A stretch of DNA of 64,000 nt, from the NCBI RefSeq assembly GCF_009754945.1, contig NZ_WPIN01000003.1:744001-808000 (forward strand), written 5' to 3'. The position numbers and the translations under genes were made by a program. Under the pieces are notes generated by a model, which was given only the letters and a program-made list of their open reading frames with translations, was not told the DNA's origin and made no database searches. This stretch comes from Spirosoma arboris. Its GTDB lineage: Bacteria; Bacteroidota; Bacteroidia; Cytophagales; Spirosomataceae. This document shows positions 34,331 to 43,146 of the stretch, one piece after another. Every line of letters starts with the position of its first letter. Within the stretch, counting starts at the first letter, position 1.

Positions 34331-35272
34331 ATGGCATCGTTTAATCCGGTTAAGATTTTTTCGGGGAGTCAGTCTACGTATTTAGCCGAAAAAATCGCGC
34401 ATTATTACGGCAAAGACTTAGGTGGGTATACCTGCCGCCGGTTTAGCGATGGTGAAATGTCGCCCAGTTTTGAAGAGTCCGTTCGGGGTTGCGATGTGTT
34501 TCTGATTCAGTCGACTCCTCCTCCAGCCGATAATCTGCTTGAGCTGTTGCTCATGGTCGATGCTGCTCGGCGGGCTTCAGCGCACTACGTTACGGTTGTG
34601 ATTCCCTATTTTGGGTACGCCCGGCAGGATCGGAAAGACAAACCCCGTGTGTCGATTGCCGCTAAACTAGTGGCAAACATGCTGGCTGCGTCGAAAGCAG
34701 ACCGTCTGATGACGATTGACCTTCACGCTGGACAAATTCAGGGTTTCTTCGACTTTCCGGTCGACCATCTGGAAGGAACATCCGTGTTTGTACCATATAT
34801 CAGAAGCCTGAATCTAGATAACCTGGTGATTGCCTCACCTGATGTGGGTGGTGCTAACCGTGCCCGCGTATTCGCAAAGCATTTCAACGCAGATATTGTG
34901 TTGTGCGATAAACACCGTAAACGAGCCAACGAAATCGCATCCATGCAGGTCATCGGCGATGTAGAAGGTGCAAACGTTGTGCTGGTCGATGATTTGATTG
35001 ACACGGGCGGAACAATGGCAAAAGCAGCCCAGATTATTATGGATAAAGGTGCCCAATCGGTAAGGGCCGTCTGCACACACCCCATTATGTCGGGGAAAGC
35101 GCACGAAAACATTGCTAACTCTGTGTTGGAGGAGTTAGTCGTTGCCGATACGCTGCCATTAAAGCAGACCAACGAAAAAATCAGAGTACTGTCGGTGGCG
35201 GAGTTATTTGCCAAAGCAATTGGCCGTATTCGAGACCATGAATCTATTAGTTCACTGTTTATAAAATATTGA
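34331..35272 (+). CDS. prs: Ribose-phosphate pyrophosphokinase
   Basis: Makes PRPP from ribose 5-phosphate and ATP. About 313 residues from the ATG at 34331 (MASFNPVKIFSGSQSTYLAE), the normal family start and length. FFGYARQDRKDKPR-like ATP site (IPYFGYARQDRKDK), DLHAGQIQGFFD, and the PRPP loop VVLVDDLIDTGGTMAKA are present. The upstream in-frame sequence to 34196 is not part of the protein. Followed by rplY after an 88-nt repeat-filled spacer. Confidence 0.95.
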   Translation: MASFNPVKIFSGSQSTYLAEKIAHYYGKDLGGYTCRRFSDGEMSPSFEESVRGCDVFLIQSTPPPADNLLELLLMVDAARRASAHYVTVVIPYFGYARQDRKDKPRVSIAAKLVANMLAASKADRLMTIDLHAGQIQGFFDFPVDHLEGTSVFVPYIRSLNLDNLVIASPDVGGANRARVFAKHFNADIVLCDKHRKRANEIASMQVIGDVEGANVVLVDDLIDTGGTMAKAAQIIMDKGAQSVRAVCTHPIMSGKAHENIANSVLEELVVADTLPLKQTNEKIRVLSVAELFAKAIGRIRDHESISSLFIKY

Positions 35273-35350
35273 AGAGCGAAAGAGTGAAAGAGTGAAAGAG
35301 CGTCAACAGCTAATCACTCTTCCGCTCTCTCGCTCTTTCACTCTTTAAAG
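35271..35350. repeat. Spacer-filling simple-sequence inverted repeat between prs and rplY
   Basis: Left arm about 35271-35302 is a tandem of GAAAGAGTGAAAGAG-type words starting at the prs stop; right arm about 35315-35350 (CTCTCTCGCTCTTTCACTCT core) is its complement, ending 10 nt before the rplY ATG. Confidence 0.8.
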
Positions 35351-35360
35351 TTTCAAAATC

Positions 35361-35930
35361 ATGAAAAAAATCGAGATTGTAGGGTATCAACGAGCGAATC
35401 TCGGCCGCACGGAATCACAAGCGATTCGGGCCGAGGGCAATGTTCCGTGCGTGTTATACGGTGGCGACGAGCAAGTGCATTTTTATGCGCCAGCTATTCT
35501 GTTCCGCGACTTAGTATATACACCTAATATTTTTGAAGTAGCCCTAAATATTGAGGGTGCTGAATACCGGGCAATTCTACAGGAAACCCAGTTCCATCCA
35601 GTAAGTGACGTGCTTCTGCACGCCGACTTCCTGCTAGTGACGGATCAAAAACCTGTTAAAATTTCGGTTCCGGTTCGATTGATCGGTACGGCTCCAGGTG
35701 TACAGAAAGGTGGTAAATTAGTAACTCGCGTGCGGAAGCTGCGCGTGAAAGGAAATGTTGAAAACATTCCAGATTTCATTGATGTAGATGTATCGAGTCT
35801 TGACTTAGGAAAATCTGTCCGTGTTGGTCAAATTTCGGTAAAAAACATCGAAGTGCTTGAACAAGCATCAAACCCAGTGGCCAGCATCGAAATTCCACGT
35901 GCACTGCGTGGTACGGTTTCGGCCAAATAG
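35361..35930 (+). CDS. rplY: Ribosomal protein L25 (Ctc/TL5 form)
   Basis: 5S-rRNA-binding ribosomal protein of 189 residues with an N-terminal L25 barrel (VGYQRANLGRTESQAIRAEG and VPCVLYGG) and the extra C-terminal beta domain of the Ctc/TL5 type (VPVRLIGTAPGVQKGGKL, VDVSSLDLGKSVRV). The prs-rplY order is common in bacteria. Confidence 0.95.
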   Translation: MKKIEIVGYQRANLGRTESQAIRAEGNVPCVLYGGDEQVHFYAPAILFRDLVYTPNIFEVALNIEGAEYRAILQETQFHPVSDVLLHADFLLVTDQKPVKISVPVRLIGTAPGVQKGGKLVTRVRKLRVKGNVENIPDFIDVDVSSLDLGKSVRVGQISVKNIEVLEQASNPVASIEIPRALRGTVSAK

Positions 35931-35971
35931 ATTCGGCATATTACCAGTTTTTTTATACTAATAGATTTACA

Positions 35972-36002
35972 AAAATCCCTGGCAGTTTGGCAGGGATTTT
36001 TT
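35972..36002 (+). terminator. Terminator after rplY
   Basis: Stem 35972-35981 with 35991-36000 (10 bp), 9-nt loop, T run to 36002. Confidence 0.85.
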
Positions 36003-36045
36003 GTGTTTACGCAACTAGCTTTGATTTGAAAGCGTCTATTGAAAC

Positions 36046-38373
36046 TCAGAGCTTCATGCCCCGAAGGCGCAGGCTATTGCTTACCACGGAGACTGAACTC
36101 AAAGCCATAGCTGCTCCGGCAATCATTGGATTTAGCAAAAAGCCATATGAAGGATAGAGTAGACCAGCGGCAATTGGAATGCCGATCAAATTATAAATAA
36201 AGGCCCAGAATAAATTCTGCCGAATCACCCGAACGGTTTGTTTCGAAAGTTGTAGAGCTTTAGGTATGCTGATCAGATCTGATGTAATCAAGGTCATCCG
36301 GGCTACATCCATAGCAATGTCTGAACCTTTGCCCATCGCAATACTCACGTCGGCATGAGCCATTGCTTGTGAGTCATTTATTCCATCGCCAACCATTGCC
36401 ACTACCTTCCCATTAGCCTGTAATTCCTTTACGAAATTGGCTTTATCGGCAGGCATCCTATCCGCTTTAAAGTGATCCACACCTACTTGCTTTGCTACGG
36501 CAGCAGCAGTCTGAACATTATCGCCCGTTAGCATATACACGGCAATACCTCGACTTTGCAACGTCTCAATAGCCTGCTTCGAGCTTACCTTGATAGGGTC
36601 CGCGATAGCGATAATTGCCAGAATTTCGCTTTGCTTGCCGTCAAAACCGCGCTTGGCAAAAAATACGACAGTTTTGGCCAGGTTTTGCCAGTCAGCAGTC
36701 TGTTTGATCAACTCATTGGAAAGGTCAATCTGATGGTCAATCAACAAGTTCTGGTTACCTACCAAATAAGTATCGTTTTGATAATGGGCCATCACGCCCC
36801 GCCCTGTTACACTTTCGAAAGAATCCAGTAAGACTAAATCCGTATTTGCCAACTTTGCCGTTACAGCTTCGGCCAGCGGATGTTCCGACTGCGACTCCAA
36901 CGTATATAATACCCGTTGAAGCTGGAGTACCTCATCGCCAGAAACTGTCCAGCGCAAATCCGTTACGACTGGTTTACCTTCGGTAATTGTGCCGGTTTTG
37001 TCCAAAATAATAGCATTGACCCGATGGCCTATTTCGAGACTCTCAGCGTCTTTAATCAGTATGTTGTTTTCAGCTCCCTTGCCAATGCCCACCATAATCG
37101 CTGTTGGCGTAGCCAGCCCTAACGCACAGGGGCAGGCAATAACCAGTACTGTTACAGAGGTCAGCAAAGCTGTTGTAAATGGATCGGAATTAGGAGCCAG
37201 ATAATGCCCGAATACCATCCAGACCACGAATGTTAGGAGCGCAAAGCCAAGCACTATAGGCACGAAGATTCCTGCAATCCGGTCAACCAGTTGCTGCACT
37301 GGGGCTTTACTCCCCTGGGCATCCTGAACCATGCGAATAATTTGAGCCAGAAGCGTATCGGCCCCCACTTTTTCGGCCCTGAAACGAAAGCTCCCTTTTT
37401 GATTAATGGTCCCGGCAAAAACGATTGCCTCAGCTCGTTTTTCAACCGGCAACGGCTCGCCACTAATCATACTCTCATCGACATATGACTCTCCCGATTC
37501 GACCCGTCCATCCACCGGAATTTTCTCGCCGGGTCGAACGACAAGTAATTGTCCAACCTGCACCGACGAAATAGGAATCTCGCGCTCAATAGTACCATCA
37601 AGTAGACGAACTGTTTTGGGTTGCAGGCCCATCAGTTTCTTAATAGCCGAAGAGGTCGTTGATTTAGCCCGCTCTTCAAGCACTTTTCCCAGCAAGATAA
37701 ACGCAATAACTACCGAAGCCGCTTCAAAATAAACGTGAGGGTGCTGCCCTCTCTGATGCCAGAATTCAGGGTAAATTGTGTTAAACGCACTAAACAGAAA
37801 AGCAATACCAGTACTTAGCGCCACCAAAGTATCCATGTTTGCGCTGGCATGGCGGGCCTGTTTCCAGGCATTGACAAAAAACGACCGCCCTAATCCAAAA
37901 ACAACCACAGCAGATAAAGCCATCATGAGGTAATTGGAATAGGAGTTCCAGCCCATAGCCTCAGCCTGATCCATAAAGAACATGCCAATCACAACAATCG
38001 GAAGTGACAGAATTAGTGCCCAGATGGTTCGTTGCTTTAGTTGCCGGTAATGGTGTTGTTGGGCTGCGGCCTGTACCTGTTGAGGATCGGGCTGGCTAGG
38101 ATCTTCGGATTCAATGACGATATCATAACCCATGGATCGAACAGCATTCTGCAGTTCCAATACTGTTACAACGTCAGGATCAAACTGCACCCAGGCAGAT
38201 TGATTTGCATAATTTACGCCCGCATCACTAACTCCTGTCGTGCTTTTCAGGATTGACTCAACGCTGACCGCACAGGCCGCACAGCTCATCTCAAGCACTG
38301 GAAACGTTTTCCGAATGCCAGCGAGTCTTGGTGTACCACTTTGCGAAATTGTTCCAATGCTATCCGTAGTCAT
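36046..38373 (-). CDS. copA: Copper-translocating P-type ATPase
   Basis: P1B-type ATPase of 775 residues exporting Cu+. One N-terminal HMA domain ([16 protein letters not shown]), eight membrane segments, the CPC translocation motif ([17 protein letters not shown]), the phosphorylated Asp in [12 protein letters not shown], the HP locus (SEHPLAEAV) and [21 protein letters not shown] small HMA protein gene lies 11 nt upstream in the same operon. Neighbours (RND pump, two-component system) are also of the metal-resistance type. Confidence 0.94.
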   Translation of the reverse strand: MTTDSIGTISQSGTPRLAGIRKTFPVLEMSCAACAVSVESILKSTTGVSDAGVNYANQSAWVQFDPDVVTVLELQNAVRSMGYDIVIESEDPSQPDPQQVQAAAQQHHYRQLKQRTIWALILSLPIVVIGMFFMDQAEAMGWNSYSNYLMMALSAVVVFGLGRSFFVNAWKQARHASANMDTLVALSTGIAFLFSAFNTIYPEFWHQRGQHPHVYFEAASVVIAFILLGKVLEERAKSTTSSAIKKLMGLQPKTVRLLDGTIEREIPISSVQVGQLLVVRPGEKIPVDGRVESGESYVDESMISGEPLPVEKRAEAIVFAGTINQKGSFRFRAEKVGADTLLAQIIRMVQDAQGSKAPVQQLVDRIAGIFVPIVLGFALLTFVVWMVFGHYLAPNSDPFTTALLTSVTVLVIACPCALGLATPTAIMVGIGKGAENNILIKDAESLEIGHRVNAIILDKTGTITEGKPVVTDLRWTVSGDEVLQLQRVLYTLESQSEHPLAEAVTAKLANTDLVLLDSFESVTGRGVMAHYQNDTYLVGNQNLLIDHQIDLSNELIKQTADWQNLAKTVVFFAKRGFDGKQSEILAIIAIADPIKVSSKQAIETLQSRGIAVYMLTGDNVQTAAAVAKQVGVDHFKADRMPADKANFVKELQANGKVVAMVGDGINDSQAMAHADVSIAMGKGSDIAMDVARMTLITSDLISIPKALQLSKQTVRVIRQNLFWAFIYNLIGIPIAAGLLYPSYGFLLNPMIAGAAMALSSVSVVSNSLRLRGMKL

Positions 38374-38384
38374 CGTAATAGCAG

Positions 38385-38591
38385 TTAATTCAGCGGTTCA
38401 GCTTTATAGCCCGCTTTTTCAATAGCTTGTTTAACTATTGATATATTGCTGGCTTCGACTGTCAACACTTTATCAGGGGTTTGGACATCAACCTGCCAGC
38501 GGCCTTCGCCAACGGCTTCATTCAGAAAAGGGGTAACAGTAGAGATGCAACTGCCACATTTAATATTGGTTTTGAATTTCAGGACTTCCAT
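38385..38591 (-). CDS. Heavy-metal-associated (HMA) domain protein
   Basis: About 68 residues consisting of one HMA domain: [20 protein letters not shown] holds the C-x-x-C copper site (CGSC). Likely copper chaperone for the ATPase encoded 11 nt downstream. The ATG at 38591 gives the standard domain start; an in-frame ATG at 38672 would add 27 residues without homology. Confidence 0.88.
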   Translation of the reverse strand: MEVLKFKTNIKCGSCISTVTPFLNEAVGEGRWQVDVQTPDKVLTVEASNISIVKQAIEKAGYKAEPLN

Positions 38592-38809
38592 AGTTTTACT
38601 ACTCTTCTTTTCAGGGATAACATAGTTTACCTGACAAAGGTCACCATCAGATGCTACAAAATACTTATACAATTATAGATGACTCTTATAAAATTAGTAC
38701 AATTTACGGCGCAGTGTTTTAACCCATTTTTAACAAAAGATTAAGCCCGATTTAAGTCTAGAAGAAGACTTTTGTGGCTGTATCAATATCTGCGCTGTAC
38801 GCCACCGGC

Positions 38810-41800
38810 ATGAATAAGTTCATTAAGAGTATTTTGTCTTTTTCGCTTAAGAACAAATTTTTTATATTTTTTCTGACAGCTCTAGCCGTTGTAGCAGGAG
38901 TTATCAGCTATCAGAATACCCCTATCGAAGCCTTTCCCGACGTTACGAATACACAAATCACGCTCATCACTCAATGGCCTGGTCGATCAGCGGAGGAAGT
39001 TGAAAAGTTTGTTACGATACCTATTGAAATTGGGCTGAACTCGGTTCAGAAACGAACCGATATTCGTTCGACCTCTCTATTTGGCTTATCAGTTATAAAA
39101 GTTCTGTTCGACGATGGTGTCGATGATGCCTTTGCCCGTCAGCAGGTCAATAACCTGCTCAGTGGGGTTGAACTGCCCGAAGGTATTCGCCCCGATGTGC
39201 AGCCGCCTTACGGCCCGACTGGTGAGATTTTCCGCTACACACTCCAGTCACCCACTCGCACAGCCCGCGAACTAAAAACCGTGCAAGATTGGGTAATCGA
39301 CCGTCAGTTGAAAAGCGTACCGGGCGTAGCCGATGTAGTAAGTTTCGGCGGTGAAGTCAAAACCTATGAGATTTCAGTGGACCCACGCCGTCTTATGGAC
39401 TATAACATAACTCCGCTCCAGTTATATCAGGCGGTAGCCAACTCCAATGTGAACGTAGGAGGTGATGTTATTGAGAAAAACTCAGAGGCCTATGTGGTAC
39501 GCGGTATTGGCTTACTCCGTAATCAACAGGATATTCAGAATATCATTGTCAAGAATGTTAAGGGAACGCCCATTATGGTGCGCAATGTGGCACAGGTATC
39601 TGAATCTGCCTTACCCCGACTTGGTCAGGCTGGTCGTGACCGGACAGATGATGCCGTAGAGTGTATTGTAGTGATGCGGAAGGGTGAGAACCCAAGCGAA
39701 GTTATTGAACGTGTAAAGGAAAAAATCAACGATCTGAATACACGGATCTTACCATCCGACGTACAGATCAATACGTTCTACAACCGCGAAACACTGATCA
39801 ATTTTGCGACCCATACGGTTACACACAACCTCATAGAAGGAATCATTTTCGTAACGGTCATCGTCTTCATTTTCATGGCCGATTGGCGTACCACTGTTAC
39901 GGTATCGATTGTTATTCCACTGGCCTTATTGTTTGCTTTTATCTGCCTGAGGCTCAAGGGTATGTCGGCAAACTTGCTGTCGATGGGTGCAATTGACTTC
40001 GGTATCATTGTGGACGGTGCAGTTGTGATGGTCGAGGGTATTTTCGTGACGCTCGACGAGATGGCCCATAAAGAGGGGATGGCGAAATTTAATAAGCTGG
40101 CCAAATTGGGAATTCTTCGGAAAACGGGGACCGAAATGGGTAAGGCGATCTTTTTCTCCAAACTTATTATTATAACCTGTCTGGTTCCAATCTTCTCGTT
40201 TCAGAAAGTTGAAGGCAAGATGTTTTCGCCGTTGGCCTGGACACTCGGATTTGCCCTGCTTGGCGCCTTGATTTTCACGCTGACACTTGTACCTGTCCTG
40301 GCCAGTATTCTGCTCAAGAAAAACGTTCGTGAGAAACATAATCCATTTGTTAATGTCGTGACCAAATACGCGACGAAAGCATTTGGGTTTACGTTTGCTC
40401 ACAAAAAAATTAGCTTGCTCGTAACAACCATTATTGTGGTTACCGGCTTGTCAGGATTTAGCCTGCTTGGAACAGAGTTTCTGCCTGAACTGAACGAAGG
40501 GTCTATTTACGTTCGGGCAACAATGCCAATGAGTATTTCGCTGCCCGAATCGGTGAAACAAACGGTTCAAATGCGGCATATTTTTGAGCAATTCCCCGAA
40601 GTAAAAGGGGTTATTTCGCAAACTGGGCGTCCTAACGACGGCACTGACCCGACTGGTTTCTATAATATCGAATTTCTGGTCGACATTTATCCTCAGGATG
40701 ATTGGAAAAGTAAACTGACCAAAGAAGAACTGGTCGACAAAATGCAGGAAAAACTGGCTGTATTCCCCGGCGTGAACTTTAACTTTTCGCAACCCATCAT
40801 GGACAATGTCGAAGAGGCCGTTTCGGGTGTAAAGGGATCTATAGCTGTTAAAATTTATGGCTCTGATCAGACTATTCTGGAAGCCAAAGCAGTTGAGATT
40901 CAGAAACAGTTAGCCACCGTGCATGGTATCGAAGATCTGGGGGTTATTCGTACCACTGGCCAGCCTGAAATGCGGGTCGAGTTAGACGAACGAAAGCTCG
41001 CTCTATATGGCGTTAATAAAGCAGATGCAGAAGCCGTAATCGAAATGGCTATTGGCGGTAAAGCTGCTACCCAGATTTATGAAGGTGAGCGCAAGTTCGA
41101 TCTGCGCATTCGCTACGACCAGCCATTCCGGTCGAATGAACAGCAGATTAGCCAGTTAATGGTGCCAACAGAAATCGGCAGTATGATCCCCATCAAGGAA
41201 ATTGCAGACGTATATACCCAAATGGGACCAGTCCTGATTTTTCGGGAAGCTAGTCAGCGCTATGGGGCTGTAAAGTTTTCCGTTCGCGGGCGCGATATGG
41301 GAAGTGCCGTTGCAGAAGCACAACAAAAGGTACTTGCTAACGTTAAACTTCCATCTGGCTATACCGTTAAATGGGCAGGTGATTTTGAGAACCAGCAGCG
41401 GGCTACTGCTCGATTAGCACAGGTAGTACCTATTAGTTTACTGGCTATTTTCTTCATTCTGTTTGTTCTATTCGGGAATGTAAAAGACGCTGGGTTAGTA
41501 CTGTTCAATGTTCCGTTTGCCATTATTGGTGGTATTGCGGCATTGCTTATTACGCATGTCAATTTCAGTATTTCGGCCGGTATTGGCTTCATTGCCTTGT
41601 TTGGCATATGCATTCAAAACGGTGTAATTTTAATTTCGGTCTTTAAAAAGAATCTTCGCAACAGTTTAGCACTCAACGACGCGATTCGCGAGGGAGTTAT
41701 TTCCCGTATCCGACCCGTCGTTATGACGGCTATGATGGCCGGTATAGGGCTAATCCCGGCCGCTGTTTCACACGGTATCGGCTCTGAAACAGCAAAGCCA

Positions 41801-41908
41801 TTAGCCATCGTCGTTATAGGTGGATTAATCACGGCAACCCTATTAACGCTGTTCATATTTCCGCTAATTTTCTACGTTTTTTATCGGCAGAAATTAGATG
41901 ACAATTAA
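38810..41908 (+). CDS. Heavy-metal RND efflux pump (CusA/CzcA family)
   Basis: Inner-membrane RND transporter, about 1,032 residues. Standard elements: the first helix, porter domain segments (NTQITLITQWPGRSAEEVEK), a helix-4 proton-relay acidic motif around GAIDFGIIVDGAVVMVEG and GAVVMVEG repeats. The frame opens at a GTG at 38774, but ATG 38810 (MNKFIKSIL) matches the family. No membrane-fusion protein or outer-membrane channel gene follows, which is unusual for this family; partners must lie elsewhere. Probably exports copper or another divalent ion. Confidence 0.92.
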   Translation: MNKFIKSILSFSLKNKFFIFFLTALAVVAGVISYQNTPIEAFPDVTNTQITLITQWPGRSAEEVEKFVTIPIEIGLNSVQKRTDIRSTSLFGLSVIKVLFDDGVDDAFARQQVNNLLSGVELPEGIRPDVQPPYGPTGEIFRYTLQSPTRTARELKTVQDWVIDRQLKSVPGVADVVSFGGEVKTYEISVDPRRLMDYNITPLQLYQAVANSNVNVGGDVIEKNSEAYVVRGIGLLRNQQDIQNIIVKNVKGTPIMVRNVAQVSESALPRLGQAGRDRTDDAVECIVVMRKGENPSEVIERVKEKINDLNTRILPSDVQINTFYNRETLINFATHTVTHNLIEGIIFVTVIVFIFMADWRTTVTVSIVIPLALLFAFICLRLKGMSANLLSMGAIDFGIIVDGAVVMVEGIFVTLDEMAHKEGMAKFNKLAKLGILRKTGTEMGKAIFFSKLIIITCLVPIFSFQKVEGKMFSPLAWTLGFALLGALIFTLTLVPVLASILLKKNVREKHNPFVNVVTKYATKAFGFTFAHKKISLLVTTIIVVTGLSGFSLLGTEFLPELNEGSIYVRATMPMSISLPESVKQTVQMRHIFEQFPEVKGVISQTGRPNDGTDPTGFYNIEFLVDIYPQDDWKSKLTKEELVDKMQEKLAVFPGVNFNFSQPIMDNVEEAVSGVKGSIAVKIYGSDQTILEAKAVEIQKQLATVHGIEDLGVIRTTGQPEMRVELDERKLALYGVNKADAEAVIEMAIGGKAATQIYEGERKFDLRIRYDQPFRSNEQQISQLMVPTEIGSMIPIKEIADVYTQMGPVLIFREASQRYGAVKFSVRGRDMGSAVAEAQQKVLANVKLPSGYTVKWAGDFENQQRATARLAQVVPISLLAIFFILFVLFGNVKDAGLVLFNVPFAIIGGIAALLITHVNFSISAGIGFIALFGICIQNGVILISVFKKNLRNSLALNDAIREGVISRIRPVVMTAMMAGIGLIPAAVSHGIGSETAKPLAIVVIGGLITATLLTLFIFPLIFYVFYRQKLDDN

Positions 41909-42011
41909 GATTTAGTCCGTTTTATATACGTTAGGTAATTTTAACCTCCGATTCGCGTTTTTATTGAAAAAAATTATAACATTTGTAATATAATACAGCC
42001 ATATAAAAAGC

Positions 42012-42047
42012 TTTTTTGCGCTGTATAAAAGAATTTGCGTAGTTTCG
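42012..42047 (+). promoter_or_regulatory. Promoter of the candidate small RNA
   Basis: -33 TTTTTTG (42012-42018) and -7 TAGTTTCG (42040-42047) with 21 nt between; the box differs from TAnnTTTG at one position. Start expected near 42053. Confidence 0.5.
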
Positions 42048-42052
42048 CAGAA

Positions 42053-42172
42053 CAATCCTTTACAAAGGGAAGGTTGAACATCAAGATCCGGCGGCCGCCC
42101 GGTCGTCGATCTTGAAATGGTGTGGATAGAAGCGGAAAGCCGCCCCGATTTTCGGAGCGGCTTTTTTGTTTT
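42053..42172 (+). ncRNA. Candidate structured small RNA or attenuator
   Basis: About 120 nt with three stems: CAAtCCT/AGGTTG (42053-42059 with 42071-42076), TCAAGATC/GATCTTGA (42081-42088 with 42108-42115, GC-rich interior) and an intrinsic terminator (AAGCCGC 42137-42143 with GCGGCTT 42157-42163, inner CCG/CGG, six Ts). GCGG at 42132-42135 can also pair with CCGC at 42140-42143, which would prevent terminator formation. The GC-rich structure stands out in an AT-rich gap. Not recognised as 6S, SRP, tmRNA, RNase P or a known riboswitch. Independent RNA and cis-leader of the downstream two-component genes are both possible. Confidence 0.55.
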
Positions 42173-42365
42173 ATCCCACATACTACCCAATCGCTTTAAC
42201 GTACTTTTAATGCTGTTTTCAATCCCTTTTAATACCCTAAGCCGACCTTGAGCATGTAAGTAGAAAGTCCTTTGGTCAGCAATATCAGAGTGCTTGGCTG
42301 CTTTTATAAACTAATAACTTATTCTGCCGTTTTTAAATCAGACAAGAGCTATGTATGTTGCCGAC

Positions 42366-43043
42366 ATGAAAATTCTGGTAGTGGAAGACGAGCCAAAATT
42401 AGCCTCGTTTGTAAGGAAAGGGCTGGAAGAACAATCCTGCGAAGTGGATGTGGCTTTCGACGGTCAGGTTGGGCGAACGATGGCCCTTAATAATCTCTAC
42501 GATGTGATTATTATGGACATTAATTTACCTAAAATGAACGGTTTCGATGTCGTTCAGGCTATTCGTCAGGAGAAGAATCGTACCCCTGTACTTATGCTAA
42601 CGGCTATGGGTTCGGTAGATGATAAACTAACTGGATTTGAAGCAGGTGCCGATGATTATTTAGTTAAACCTTTTGAATTTCGGGAGCTAATGGCCCGGCT
42701 ACGTGCTCTTACAAAACGTAGCAGCGAAGCCGGTATGCAGGCGAACGTCCTGAAAGTAGCCGACCTTGAACTGGACCTGAACGAGAAAATAGCCCGCCGT
42801 AGCGACAAACGGATTGAGTTGACGGCTAAAGAATTCGGTCTTCTTGAATACCTTATGCGTAACCGGGGTCGGGTTGTGTCGCGCGTTGATATTGCTGAGA
42901 AAGTTTGGGATATTCACTTCGATACAGGTACCAATGTAATTGATGTATATGTAAACTTTCTTAGAAAAAAGATCGACAAAGATTTTCCTAAAAAACTTAT
43001 ACATACCGTTATTGGAATGGGTTATATGTTGAAAGAAGAGTAA
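42366..43043 (+). CDS. OmpR-family response regulator
   Basis: About 225 residues: receiver domain with acidic pocket (ILVVEDEPK), phosphoacceptor D51 (IIMDINLPKMNG) and Lys in DYLVKPFEF, then a winged-helix trans_reg_C domain (ELTAKEFGLLEYLMRNRGRV, TNVIDVYVNFLRKKID). The ATG at 42366 (MKILVVEDE) is the family start; another ATG at 42351 adds five residues. The neighbouring kinase and the metal genes suggest a CusR/CzcR-like role. Confidence 0.94.
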   Translation: MKILVVEDEPKLASFVRKGLEEQSCEVDVAFDGQVGRTMALNNLYDVIIMDINLPKMNGFDVVQAIRQEKNRTPVLMLTAMGSVDDKLTGFEAGADDYLVKPFEFRELMARLRALTKRSSEAGMQANVLKVADLELDLNEKIARRSDKRIELTAKEFGLLEYLMRNRGRVVSRVDIAEKVWDIHFDTGTNVIDVYVNFLRKKIDKDFPKKLIHTVIGMGYMLKEE

Positions 43044-43048
43044 TAAAG

Positions 43049-43130
43049 AATTAAGCATACGTAATAAGAATGGCTGACACTGGATTTTTTATCTTGCGTC
43101 AGCCATTCTTATTACGTATGCTTAATTTTT
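43049..43130. repeat. Perfect 30-bp inverted repeat between regulator and kinase
   Basis: Arms 43049-43078 and 43098-43127 are fully complementary, with a 19-nt loop and a short T run after. It starts 5 nt after the regulator's stop and ends 19 nt before the kinase ATG. It could reduce expression of the kinase relative to the regulator. Confidence 0.88.
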
Positions 43131-43146
43131 CACACCCCTGAATAAT

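Larger units (their letters stand above)
41909..42365. other. Long intergenic region with a candidate RNA
   Basis: 457 nt between the RND pump and the response regulator. The only structured part is 42012-42172 (promoter, hairpins and terminator, listed separately). The AT-rich remainder shows no credible gene; 42180-42365 probably holds the response-regulator promoter, but no clear box was found. Confidence 0.6.

Noticed and set aside
42053..42172. Identification of the structured RNA as 6S, SRP, RNase P or tmRNA
   Set aside because: None of the diagnostic conserved sequences (for example GGAAGGAAGCA of the SRP apical loop) is present and the fold is different.
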